Below, piece after piece: positions 24,332 through 37,300 of a stretch of DNA of 64,000 bases. Below the pieces are notes generated by a model, which saw nothing but the letters and a program-made list of their open reading frames with translations, was not told where the DNA came from and made no database searches. Origin of the DNA: Cryptomeria japonica (taxonomy: Eukaryota > Streptophyta > Pinopsida > Cupressales > Cupressaceae). Numbering within the stretch: position 1 is the first letter of the stretch; each line of letters opens with the position of its first letter. The stretch covers positions 261,640,425 to 261,704,424 of the forward strand of contig NC_081415.1 of assembly GCF_030272615.1 (NCBI RefSeq), written 5' to 3'. The position numbers were made by a program, and so were the translations under genes.

Positions 24332-24489
24332 GTGCATACACTGAAATTATTTTACTCTATTTCTTTTGTTTGAAGCATTATGAGTTGTACCTTGACTATA
24401 CTTCCATTTTGTGCATACAATGAAATTATTTTATTCTATTCTTTTATTTTGAAGCATTATGAGTTGTACATTGACCATACTTCCACAGT
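24332..24489. repeat. 79-bp tandem duplication
   Basis: GTGCATACACTGAAATTATT (24332) recurs at 24411. Both copies contain GAAGCATTATGAGTTGTAC and end in ATACTTCCA. About 90 percent identical. Confidence 0.85.
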
Positions 24490-24499
24490 TTGCATGCAT

Positions 24500-25975
24500 G
24501 TGGACTTTGTTATCTCTGTTTAATAGAGGGCTTGTGTGCACGATTGGTGTGTTACCCTTTTTATTTTATCTTTACAGTTTGCATGTATACAACTTCTGAC
24601 GAATTTCTGTGTCTTTTGCGTTTTGCACCTATCTGTTTATTTAAAAAATAGTTTGCATAACTTATTTATGCATTTTGCATACATGATTACCAACATGCAA
24701 GATCATTAGAAACAATATCATAGAAAATCATCCAGAAAATGACTTTTTTTCAAGTAGACTTCTAATGACTAGCATGGTTACCAAACATTTGTAATCTTAA
24801 CATCTGAAAAAGTGATTACACCAAAATAGAAGTCCAGGCAAGTAAGGCAGCATGGTATCTTGCCAATACTAAAACAATACCATAATAAATCGTATAGAAA
24901 CTTAATATTATTGGTATTTCCAAGGTTTTTCTTGTCTCGCTTGCATAATATTTTGAAAACACCTGGAAATTCCTGGGCAAAGCATAAGAGTATCTCAATA
25001 GTTATGTTTCTAATTATTTCATTGTCATTGCCATCCTCCATCATGGCTTTTTCATTTGTGTAGAGAAGAATTGTAAACATATTTTGCATTCCATATTTCT
25101 GTGGGGTATGCTTTATGACTTAGAATGTTATTTTAGTGTTATATTTGTTGATTAGAGTATTTTGTTTAACTTTTAAACTAACACTTTGTATAATTGTATA
25201 TCAGAATTATAAAGATTTATAACTAATCTTATTATTATTTTTTGAAAGTTTTGATGTATTTAAAAGATTTTGTAACACTATTTGTGTATTTTCATTATAT
25301 TCATTTATTGAATTTTCTTATGTCAGTTTTATTTTAATAATAAAATATTTAATTATTGTATATTACATTGGCAAAGAAATTGATTTAAATTTAAAAAATG
25401 ATTGATGTCGAGTGTTTGACTTGAATGGGTAGTTGCGTAAGTCAAATAATGATAAAATTTCAGAAAAAAAAATATTAGGAATTTAAATTAGTTGTTGAAT
25501 AATGCAATATGTAATATTTAAGATTGAAGAAAATGTTGTACTTTTGAATCAATTACCAAAATTGGTATTTGTAAATTGATATGTAAACATATTGGTTTTT
25601 TAATACCAATTTTTTATTCGGAAGATGTTGTCCCAAACCTGTGGAGAACGGTCATTAGCCATGGCCATTCATTTCAGTCTAGTGTCTATTGGTGTCTATT
25701 GATTAATTTTTATATTATTTTTTATTGCATAAAATTTTATATTTTTAAAAATTGTTATTTCATCACTTTAATGGTATGACCTTTTGCAATGTAGCTTAAA
25801 TTTTTAAGTATTAAAATATCCTTGAATTATAATATTTTCTAAGAACATTGTTAGAATTGTAGTGTAATTGTGTTTGAATATTGTTTTACTCATTGTCCAT
25901 TGAAGCATGGTTTTGAAGTTTGGCATCAATTTATATTTGATCCATTTTGATATTTGTTGTGCATGTTCAAATTTT
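24500..25975. other. AT-rich stretch without a recognisable gene
   Basis: A 103-codon minus-strand frame (25089-24778) begins MQNMFTILLYTNEKAMMEDG and has protein-like composition, but it shows no recognisable motif and has overlapping frames in both directions. I see no support for calling it a gene. Confidence 0.45.
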
Positions 25976-25979
25976 GACA

Positions 25980-28900
25980 CTTTGACTTTCACTTTGATTA
26001 CATTTATTGTAAATATGAAGTGTGTATTTGAGTTTTGACATATATTAATTGTATGTTTAAAGTGACTTTCAATCTTGTTTGTTTAGTATGGTTCACTTTG
26101 ACATCCACTATTGAAGTGTGTGTTTGTACTTTAACATTTGATTTACTTATTATATATTGAAGCGTGTGTTTGAACTAGAACAAAATTTGTGTGAGGCATG
26201 TTTTAACTTTTCACATTCACATTGTGCATGTTTATTGTGTTTACTTCATTCATGGTTGAACTAATTTTTTGTAATTTTTTTTAAAACTTAAGCATTTACT
26301 TTTTGTATGTTGAAATTTAGGTTTACTTCAAGTGTAGTTGAACTACCTTTATGTGGTATGTGCTTACATTTGAACTTACACATACACTTTGTATAAAAAG
26401 TTCACAAACTTAGCATTCATTGGTGTGTGAAGTATGTATTTGAACAAACTATATGTAAAAACAACTAACTTTGCATGAAGTTCCTTGAACTTTTACATTC
26501 ACTTTGTCTAATAGTATGGTAAACTTTAATATTAACTTATGTGGATGTTTAAACTTTAGCATTTATTTTGTATATGTTTCAAGTGTGTTTATGAACAAGC
26601 TATGCTTTCGTGTTTTTGCTTTTAGTTTCACTTTGTAAGAAGAGTGTATTAAGTTTGACATTCACTTGTGTTGCATGTTTAAAATTTAGTGTTGACGATT
26701 GTTTGAATTGTGTGTGTATTATAACATGTTTGAATTTAAGTGTTTATTTTGTGTGTGGTTGAAGTAAATTTTTGTGAAACGTCTTTACAACCACTTTGTT
26801 TATAATTTATACTCTGGAATGTGCACTTGTAATTGAACTTTCAATTTCATTTCACTTTGTGTGGAGTGTGTACTAATTTACTTGGGCATTCACAATGTGT
26901 GTGAATGTACTTTATCATGTTTAAACTAAGTGTTTACTTTGTGTGTGGCTGAAGTAACTTTTTGTGAAACATGTTTACAACCACTTTGTTTATATTTATA
27001 CATTGGCATGTCCATGTGTGTTTTAACTTTCACTCACTTTACATGAAGAGTGTATTAACTTTGAGATTCACTTATGTTGCATGTTTGAACATTGTTATTC
27101 ATATTCTATGTGTTTGTGCCTTGACATGTTTGAACCTAAGTGTTTGCTTTACGTAACTTTTTTGTGAAACATGCTTAAATTAGGCATGCCATCACTTTTG
27201 TGTAATTATATTTTGGTATGTTTGAACAAACTCTACGTGTGAAATAAACTAGCTTTGTGTATGTTTAAACTTTAGTAGTTATTTTGTATGTGTGAAAGTG
27301 TGCATTTGAACAAGCTATGTGTGAAATGAACATTATGTAAAATATGTTAACTTTGGTAATCACTTTATTTGTGTTTGTACTTTAGCATGTGTGAGTATGT
27401 TTGAACTTTCACTAACTTTGACAAACAATTATGTTGCATTTTTGAATTTTAGTGTCAAGTATCTTTCAACTTTAGCATTCACTTTGTGTGTGTTTTTACC
27501 TTGACATGTTCAAACTTAATTTTAGTTTGTGTGGTTATTTTTATACTTTAATGAGGTATCTTTGAACTTTAGTATTCACTTATTATGTGTTTGTACCTTG
27601 GCATGATTAAACTTAAGCCTTTAGTTTGTGTGGTTCAAGTAATTTTTTGTGAAATATGATTGAATTTTATATGTTTGAACAAACCCATATGTTTAAACAA
27701 ATTTGCATGTTTATTTGATGTGTGGTCAAACTCTAGCATGTGTTGATGTGTTTTAACCTTGAAATTCATTTATGTGAATTGTCTATATGTGTTTGAAAGT
27801 TAATATTGTCATTCAATTTGTTTGTGTTTGAAATTTGGTATTCACATTGAATTAACTTTGACATTTACTTTGTGGAGTGTATTTTAATGTTAAACAAACT
27901 TCATGTGTTATGTTTATGTGTCTTGGTTTGGAAGTTAATTTAGATATTCATTTTGTGCTGTATTTGACATTCTCTTTGTGTGGTGTGTCTTTAAACTTTG
28001 TCATTTTTAAATAAACTCAATGTGCATCATGTGTGGACTTTAACATGTATTTGTTTTATAACTTTAGTATATTCACTTTATGTGTAGATTATACTTTGTA
28101 TGAACTATGTTTGAAATTCACTTTTTGTTTGTATGTGCGTGTTCGTTTGAAAGTTAATTTTGGCATATGGTATCTATTTGAACTAACTCTGACATTTATT
28201 GTAGTGTGTGTGCATGTTGGAAAGAACTTTGACATCCATTTTTTCTATTGTTGTGGAGTATATGAACAAACTTTAATTTACACTTTGGTATGTGTGTATG
28301 AACAAACTTCGATAATGTTCACTTTATTTTGGTACATGCATATGTGTATGTGTGATTGTATCCATTGTGTGTACATGTGTATGTTTGAATGCTAACTTAA
28401 GTGTGGTTTGTGTTTAATATAAATATGACATTCACTTTAGTGGTGTATTTGTTTTAACTTTGTTATGTTTGAATAGAATCCATGTGTTGTATGTTTGTGC
28501 TTTTGGAAAGTATATAAATGTGTGTTTTTGTATCTTAGCATGCTTGAACTAATGTTTATTTTGTATGTGGTATACTTTGTGTGAAGTATATTTAGCATTG
28601 TGTGTGTGTATTTAGCATCAACATTCAATTTGTGTATATCCATGTGTTGTATGCATGCACTTTTGGATAGTATATAATTTTGGTATTTTTTATGCGTGTT
28701 TTTGTATCTTAACAAGTTTGAACTAGTTTTTATTTTGTTTGTGGTTATAATTTGTGTCAAGTATATTTAGCATTATGTGTGTGTATTTAGAATCAACATT
28801 CAATTTGTGTATATGCATTTGTTTGAATAAAATTTAGCATGGACACTTCATGTGTGTATGTGTGTATGATTCAATAGACTTAGAAATTCAATTTATGAGT

Positions 28901-29060
28901 GTATGTACGTGTTTAAATTTTGTAATTCACTTTAGCTCCATGTGTGTGAATGTGTGAGCGCACACAATCACTTCTATGTTTTCAAACTAATTTTGCATTC
29001 ACTTGTGTCAATTGTGTGCTAAAACAAATTGATATTTCCCTTTGTGTGAGATCAAAATTT
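25980..29060. repeat. 3-kb degenerate array of short words
   Basis: Words such as TTGAACTTTAGCATTCACTTTGTGTG, GTGTGTTTGAAC, TTAACTTTGACATTCACTT and CATGTTTGAACTTAAGTG recur throughout in variable order, roughly every 30-60 bp and in one orientation. The strand is strongly biased to T and G. The pattern looks like a very old minisatellite or an expanded simple sequence. The 120-codon frame at 28033-28395 lies inside it and is taken as an artefact. Confidence 0.6.
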
Positions 29061-29506
29061 GGCTTTTTTGTTTTTGTTTTTTGTGTTAAAATAAACTTAA
29101 GGGTTGGTAGTTTTCAAAGCAAGAGATAATGTGAGTGCATTATAATATTCTCACATTTATTTGTATGTAGAAAATAAATAACAATATTATAACATGTGAA
29201 TTTTATTTACATGTGCATGCTCTACTTTTTTCTTAAAAACTACTTATTCTTTGACATACAAACATAAGTTATTTTAGTTTTGAGGAATTGTAATCATTGT
29301 TTAATTAATTTATCCCACTTCCTTCTTGTATTGATGTAAAAGATTGAAATTACATTATTTAAATTAAATATAGAGTATAAATAGTTATTTTCATACTTAA
29401 AAGAATTTGAATGATAATTTGTATTACAAAATGAAATTGCATATTTTAAATTCAATTTATAGTATAAAATAATTATGTTCGTATTTTGAAGAATTTGAAT
29501 GATTAT

Positions 29507-30744
29507 TGTAGTGTCTTCACTCGTCGTTTTAAGTTTGATAATTTTTCATCTTTATTTCATGAATGTGAAGGAGAAAAAATGACAATTCATGAAAATAAAA
29601 AATTAAATAACATAGATGAAGATATTTTTGTATGTAGTGAAATGTGAGTTCAAAGGAATGATAAAAACATGTTTAAACACTCAAATACATGAAATAAAAA
29701 ACATCAAGATTGGACAAAAGAATACTAAAGCTTAACAAGAAATATGCAAACCAAATGTAGTATATATGTGTAGTCTCCTTGATCCAACGATGTCTCCTTG
29801 ATGGTTTGTATGTGCTCACAAATTTGGTAACAGACTAGTAAGAGTCCTCCAAGATGTTCAAGCTATGAAGGTGATGACATGGACAAGGTAGTGATAGCAA
29901 TGGTTCTTCAAAATGGCATGAGCTCTCCAATTCTCGTCTCATTTGCTTGAATGTTGCATAATGAGAAAATGAATTGGAAGTTTTGGTTTAGTGTGTGGGA
30001 TGTGAAATGGAGGGTTGAGATTGAAATACGGAGATCAATGGTGAAGGATGATTAGGTTCTTGCATCCATGAGAAATTGACAAATGCCAACTTAGGAGAGC
30101 TTGAGAGGAGATAGGGGATTGTGAGAAGTGATGGATGGAGTGAAAGGAAGATTTGTCATTGAGGCATTTCTTGTCTCCATACTCAAGGGTACCTTGGAGA
30201 AGGGAATAAAGGAATTTTTAATTCCTTGGAGGGGACAAAGGGGAAAGAGATCCATGTGGGTCCTTTCCAAAAATAGTTGGAATTTAAGGCTGAGGTGGTA
30301 ATGGGTTTACTTTGGAGGCTGATTTTGGGGATTAGGAACGTGCATATCATTAGAAGAATAATCGTGGATTAGAATGCAAGTGGGAAATGATGGAGGATTT
30401 GACACTTGGAGAGAGAATGAGTGGGGGAATTAAAAACTAGATTTTAATTTCAAGTGGGAGATGTATGAGAATGCAAGTGGATGAAGAAGAGGAGATTTTT
30501 TGGATTAAATTTAATTTAATTGGAGGTAAGGGTGATAAATTTTCAATTAAGTATATGTGGGATTTTCTTTAATTAAATGTGAAAGGACTATAGATAAATT
30601 AACTAAATTAATTTACCTAGGACGATAGAGAAAGTGGACTTCAATTAAAAATTAAATTATATAATTAGCAACTAGACTATAAAAGGAAAGGGATTCTGAC
30701 AATTAATTTGATCAAATATTAATGGTCAAATTTAAATGTTTACA
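29507..30744 (-). repeat. LTR, minus-strand, with adjacent polypurine tract
   Basis: The block begins TGTAGTGTCTTC and ends AAATGTTTACA, with short inverted ends TGTA/TACA. Just outside the right end, 30745-30759 reads TTTTCCCCCTCTTCG, the complement of a typical polypurine tract (CGAAGAGGGGGAAAA). This is therefore the 3' LTR of a minus-strand element whose interior would lie at higher coordinates. No pol domain of that element is recognised before the Copia gag at 31.87 kb. Length is about 1.24 kb. No target-site duplication was established. Confidence 0.5.
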
Positions 30745-30936
30745 TTTTCCCCCTCTTCGAAATGGCTTTAGAATAACATTGTTTCAAATAAAATTAAGGC
30801 ATTGAAGATACGAAAAAAGTTGAATGTAAGCATACCCCAAACCAAAGAAGATATTAGTTGAACTAGCAAGGATAGATGATGCCCCCTCAAGAGAAAGGAT
30901 AGAAACAAGGGCTTGAGCGATGTCTCTATAACAAAT

Positions 30937-31178
30937 AGGGTGAAAAAGATGAAATGTGATAGAAAGAGAAAGAAATACAACATGTAGAAGAAACTATGAC
31001 AAAAAATGGAGACCGTAGGAGAAAACTGGACAAAAAATAGAGCCTGTAGGAGAAAATAGGGTGAAAAAGATGAAATGTGACGGAAAGAGAAAGAAATACA
31101 ACATGTAGAAGAAACTATGACAAAAAATGGAGACCGTAGGAGAAAACCAGACAAAAAATAGAGCCCGTAGGAGGTGAA
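30937..31178. repeat. 121-bp tandem duplication with internal subrepeat
   Basis: AGGGTGAAAAAGATGAAATG starts at 30937 and 31058, and the two 121-bp copies are nearly identical. Each copy contains two ACAAAAAAT.GAG.C.GTAGGAG subrepeats about 30 bp apart. The 137-codon minus-strand frame over this region (31181-30768, FF/LF/SF-rich) is probably an artefact of the purine-rich plus strand. Confidence 0.85.
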
Positions 31179-31868
31179 CAAATTAAGGTTTTGAGGGACT
31201 CTATATAAGAGGAAATTTAAAATTTACCCCTCAATTGCATCCATAGAGCTCAAAATAGAGAGAAAAAATAAAGCATTTAGAGCGAGTGAAAATGACTGCT
31301 AGCGGACAACTGAGGCATTGTGTAGATGTTCGAGCGTTACAACTTAGCAAGAGGTTGGATCCATAGGGTAGGAGGTAGAAAGGATCAGTGGGACCAACAT
31401 CCTTACCAACTTAGGAAATGGAAGGGATAGGATTGACAGAGTCACCACAAGTTTGGTGAGAGTGACGATCTTATCGTACACTAGATGAAAGGATTAGTGA
31501 GAAGGGTAAAGACTAGCGAGACTGTTGTATAAACCAGCGGGATCGGGAGTTGGTTAGATTGGCGGGAGCATTGTTCTCGCTAGAGTTGGGATGTGGTTCA
31601 AAAAGTTTGCAACAAGGACCAACGAGATTGTGAAGAAAGATAAAATGATAGAAGAAATCTTAGGATGGACTTAAAAGAATATTTGACATGGGTTTGGGTG
31701 ATTGTGCAATGGAGTATTCTACGTGTTGGAGGTGTAGGAAAGGAGATCTACACTGCTTAGTCTGATAGATGGCTTTGGAGACGCATAGCGAGAGATCATA
31801 AACTAGACCGGGTTGTGATACTTGGCTAAAATGTCTTATCTTTGGTCGCACAGAAGATTATTGCAACA

Positions 31869-34306
31869 CTTATTGAGAGATGGCAAATGTTTGATGGAAC
31901 AAACTTTACTTATTGGAAAGAAAGAATGGAGTATTATTTGGAGACATTGCATAATGGAATCTGGGAGATTATTCACTCAGTCTATAAATGAGCTCATAAT
32001 GGACCATCAACTCTAGAGGAAATTGAGGCTTAGGAGACAAATGCAAAGGATAGAACACTACTTATTAGTTGTCTAAATGATGTAGTAGTTGGCAAGGTTA
32101 AAAGATTGAAGGAAGCCAAGGAAATCTGAAACAAGTTATGTTATACATATGAAGGTGATCCAAAGAACCAACAAGCAAGACTTTTGAACTTGAAGCAAAA
32201 ATATGAAGGTTTCAGAATGGTTGATGATGAAAGTGTTGAGAGATATATACATAAAGTAAATGATACCATTGAGGTTATCCGAGCTATTGGTGAAGTGGTA
32301 GAAGAAAGTGATGTTATTAGAAAGATCCTACGTACATTGACCAAACCCTATAAAATGAAGAAGTGTGCTATTAAATAATGTCATGATCTGAATAACTAAT
32401 CACTTGATCAACTTATCACAACATTGTTTGCCTATGAAATTGAAGAGATGGAAGATATAAAATCCTATCGGAGAGAAGTTGTTTTTAACGTTTCAAAGAT
32501 ATTGGGAGATAAATCGAAAAGAAATGAGAACTTGGATGAGATTAAAGCAAACTTTGTAAGACGACTAAAGAGAGGAATTGGAAAGTACAAAGGTAAGTTG
32601 CCCTTGAAATGCTTTAATTGTGGAAGAATGGTCATTATGCTTCTAAATGTATATATAAAGAAGACTACATAAAACCTGATCATGATGAAAATAAAAGTAC
32701 AATTAGAAGATATGATTTTAACAAAAGAATAGATGATAGAGATAAACGGAAAAAGAGTTTTTTTCCCTATGGAGGCACATTCATTTGAAGAAGAAGATGG
32801 TGATGACTCAAATGAAGAATCTTTATTCTTGGCTATAGAAGAGAAGAATCAAGATAGGTCTAGAAGACCTAAGAGAAAACTATACTGCATGCTAAAATTG
32901 AACGAAGATCGTAGATGATTGTTTCTAGATGTTCAAATCACATGACTAGAGATAAATATAAGTTTATCAATCTCAATAAATATGATGGTGGATCAGTGAA
33001 ATTTGTAGAACGAGAAGTTGCACCAATTTGTGGAATAGGAAGTATTTCGATTGATGGTAAGCATAAAATTGATTAAGTTTATTATGTAGAAGGTTTGAGA
33101 TATAGTTTCTTGAGTGTAAGTTAGATGTGAAATAAAGGTTATGAAGTTGTGCTCACCAATACAAAGAGATCTTATGAGTTGTGGAATGAAACAACTCCTA
33201 TTGTAAAGTGTTTTAGAATCTTTGGGAAGTAAGTTCTATATCAGAAGAGATGAGAATGATTTCGGAAATTTTGATACTAGGGAAGATGAAGGAATATTCT
33301 TGGGATATGCTACAAATAGTAGGGCCTACCAATGTTACAATAAGAGACTAAACAAGATAGTGGAGACTACAAATGTGAAAGTATGTGAGGTATGGGATTA
33401 GATTGCCCCTAAATCTATTCAAGAAACTAAATTTGAGATCATTCCTATTACTATAGAAGAAAAGACAATTTTGGACGGAAACAATGAGGAAGAATCAGAT
33501 GAATTTGAAGAAGATAAAGAAGAACTAGAGCATATAATCAAACTTCCTTGAAATATGTGTAGAGGAATCATTCAACAAATTAGATAACTTGGAGATAAGA
33601 ACAAAAAAGTTTAGATAAGAAGAAGTATTACAAAGGTAAATGAGCAAATAAATGGTTGTTTTCTTTCACTCATTGAATCAAAATCATATGAAGAAGGGAG
33701 AAAAGAAGAAAGTTGGGTAAAAGAAATGGAAGAAGAATTACATTAGATACAAAAGAATCAAACTTGGAAGCTAGTACCTAAACTAGTGGACAAAAATGTG
33801 ATAGGAACTAAGTTAAGTGGGTGTTCCAGAACAAATTGAATGAACAAGGACAGGTCACAAGGAACAAGGGAAGATTGGTATGTAAAGACTATTCTCAGGT
33901 AGATGGTATTGATTTTGAGGAAACTTTTGCTCCAGCTGTTAGAATGGAAGTTATTAGAATGTTTCTTGATTTTTTTGCCTACAAGAACTTTAGCGTATAT
34001 CAAATAGATGTTAAGTCAACATTTCTGAATGGAGAATTGGAAGAAGTATAAATTGAGCAATCAGATGGATTTAGATAGTAAGAAGATCCAAATATAGTTT
34101 GCAGTTTGAAGAAGGCATTGTATGGACTCAAACAAGAATCTAGAGCGTGGTATGCGAGATTGGACAAATATTTGTTACAACAAATTTTTTATAAAGGAAC
34201 TGCAAACAACAATCTTTATTCTAATGTTGAAACCATTAAGTTGTTGATTGTTGTTGCTTATGTTGATGACATTAGCTTAACTGACAACGCACAAGTGAAA
34301 GGATAA
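31869..34306 (+). pseudogene. Ty1/Copia retrotransposon gag-pol, 5' part
   Basis: The gag opens at about 31865 with RWQMFDGTNFTYWKERMEYY and runs through QQARLLNLKQKYEGFRMVDD to about 32385. A zinc knuckle follows at about 32607 (CFNCG then, after a frameshift, GHYASKC). A protease-side remnant reads KYDGGSVKFVEREVAPICGI (about 32980). At about 33165 the text jumps to SYELWNETTPIVKCFRIFG and GIFLGYATNSRAYQCYNKR, which normally follow the integrase core, so that core is deleted. Reverse transcriptase spans 33800-34300, with WVFQNKLNEQGQVTRNKGRL, QIDVKSTFLNGELEEV, KKALYGLKQESRAWYARLDK and the catalytic AYVDDI. Many in-frame stops and frameshifts are present. No 5' LTR was identified upstream. 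The reading breaks off just after YVDDI and seems to resume at 49957. Confidence 0.9.
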
Positions 34307-34309
34307 ACA

Positions 34310-37300
34310 ATCAAAACTCTAAATGGACAAGAGGGAAAGGTATCCCAAACCTCTAAGATAAGGTCTAAGAGATGTTTAGCATCACACAAGACCATCCCCA
34401 AAGATACCAAGCTTGGTTTGTCAAATAAACAAATCACTAGGTCCTAGGTGTCACAAGCGAGCTTTGATAAAACCCTAAATGAAAATGGACGCCCCCAACA
34501 CCATCAAAACTCACTCAAAACCTACTCAAGAATCCTTAGAGGGTTCCCTAATATTGATACCTTTACAACACATTCAAAAATGGGTCAAACCGACCTCTCT
34601 AGCCCTTGCAAACACTACCAGATTGAACTAGCAAAGGAGGGCTCCTGATAGAAACTAAGTGTCCCCTCTAGACACTAGTGCACTAGGAGGACACTAGCAC
34701 AATGCACTAGTGTCCTCTTCCTGTTCAGGTATCCTAGAACCATGATAGTGTCCAATTTCTATGCTAGAGTCCTCCAGACTAGTAAACTCACGCGCTCGTC
34801 CCTAAGACGCATATTCATCCAAAACTAGTGAGATTCATGGATGGACTACTTAAAGCCCCAGACACACTAAACCCTCCAGTGAAGTTGGAATTACTATTTG
34901 ATCCTCGAATTAAGAGAATTGGGCAAAAAGATGAGAAACTGAGTCAAGTCTTGAGATTCCATGGAGTCATTGGATGACTCCTACAAGACAAGGCAGAGTC
35001 TGGGTGGAGTCACTTCATTGCTACTGAACCCAATTCACCTCAACTAGCACATAAGGGACATTCAAGTATCCAACACAACTAAAGTCCTCAATTGGACATC
35101 ATGAAACACACACTGGGTGGTTTCGGATAAGCCGGGATTGGCTCTCGAGAGCTTAATCCAACAAGGGCTTGGCCAACATTCATTTTAATCATGAAACCAA
35201 GTGTTCTCATGATAACATCATAATAGCTCATCAAATGAAAAGCATACAAGATTATGCTTGGTGGATGGTTCCAACACCAGGTCCACTAAAGATACATCCA
35301 TCTATTGCCATATATCACAAGATTACATTCATCTCCTCCTAGAATGTCCAATATACAAATCATACATGATTATAAATTTTACATAGATTAAAACTTACAA
35401 GAAAAGAGAGAAATAGAAGAACAAGTGTTGAGGAAGGATCTCCTCAACTGCACACGATCCAAGTCCTCCAGTCCCCAACGATGGTTGGCAACACCACCTG
35501 ACCATGTGGAACCTGTAGGTACCAACTCCACCATGCTCGTGGAGATAGTCACATGACCTAAATAGTCACACACTCAAGCAAGAGAGGCAAATAGGCTCAC
35601 ACAAGAGAAAACATGGAGTAAGACTCAACATGAACATAACAATCATCCAAACACTATAAAGACCTCCATATTATCAAAATAATAAATTGCATAATTACAA
35701 CAATTTTACACAAAATTACACATAATTAAGAATTCACTTTATTGAACAATCCATTATGGCCAATATACCAAAACGTAGTACACAATTGTTATACTAGACA
35801 CATTGTTTAATGTAACTTGACACAATATTTAAACTTCATGAACCAAGAGATTTGCAAAACATAATAAAACTAGTTAAGTTTCAAGTGATCATAAGGTCGA
35901 TTTATAATGAATATACAATACTGAATATCATCCTGATAGGTACTCCCAACATCTATCTCCCACACTTACATCATAGGCGAGAACACTTCTAGAGTGCTTT
36001 ACTGCCCAACCATGAAGCATTTAAGCTTCCTCGGAGATCTTTCTGACATGAAGAACTGTCAACCCTGCACGAAGAAGTCTAGCAACTTGAAACTGGCAGG
36101 GGATCTAGAGTCTAGTGCAACTTAGTGTATCTTTAATCTATGATGTTATTGTAATGACACTAATATATGGAAGAGAGTGAAAATATAATGATTCACTTAG
36201 CAAGCATATACTAAGAAATCAATAAAACTTTGGCCAAAGATCTTTTAGGGTCGACTACCGGTAGAGGAGTTAAAGTAGAGACTTAAACCTCTATGGAAAC
36301 TCACCCTTCTCTTTTGATCCATATTCAACACTCGCCCAATACACACATAATACACAATGAATTCACAATAGGCACCAAACATACATAACACTAATTGGAA
36401 ATACACAAGGCATACATGAGCTTGCAACATGATAATGCATCTATGCAATATGAATACAAATGCACAAAGGAGCTCACATAGTCACACAAGAGTATAAGAA
36501 CAATCATTAGCATTCAAGAGCTTAAAAAGTTTACATTGCTCGTAAAAACATACAAATGTGGAGGCACAATAATATTCACTTGCCTACTTATCAAGATTTG
36601 AAATCAAACTCATTTACAACTAATCCAAAGGTTGTCCATTCAACAAGGTCATGAGACATTTTAATTCATGTTAAAATATAATGATGATCATTTACCATCT
36701 TTATAAAGTTTTCAATAATATAATACTCTTGAGGCTTTCTCATGTAATGGGAAACGTACTAGAAGGTTTGGTATTGTATAATCTTTTTTTTTTACTCACT
36801 TCTCTATTAAAACAATAATACTCTACCTGATTACTAAATTATACTCTATCGCCATTATCTATAGCATATCCATAACCTTTTTGTTGCACTATCATTGAGA
36901 AGGCCAAATCACTTGGCACTTATCTCTTAAGGCATAATTGGTACTTATACTCCTTACTACAAAATATACAATCAAAGCACCTATGCATATAGAAATGCAC
37001 CAATCTAAGAAATTTCATAATTCTAATTAATAAGGAGATAGGTCACCTCCTACCTCTTGAAAATCAAATATAAATATGTAACTAGTTTAAGCACAAATTC
37101 ACAAGACAACCACTCGCATACGATCTTATCAAGACAAAAGTTAAATATGTGTAACATGATTGTGATAACCATTTCTCTAACTTGTTTATAAGTTACGATT
37201 CAACATGACTTTCTATTCTTATAATTACCAATTGATATTTCATTACCAAGATTTTAAATAAGTAATAGAAATAATATTTATTTTATTATAAGAACAATTT

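Noticed and set aside
24778-25089. 103-codon minus-strand ORF
   Set aside because: Overlapping frames on both strands and no recognisable motif or context.
28033-28395. 120-codon ORF beginning MDFNMYLFYNFSIFTL
   Set aside because: It lies wholly within the degenerate word array. Its composition follows the repeat, and there is no conserved motif.
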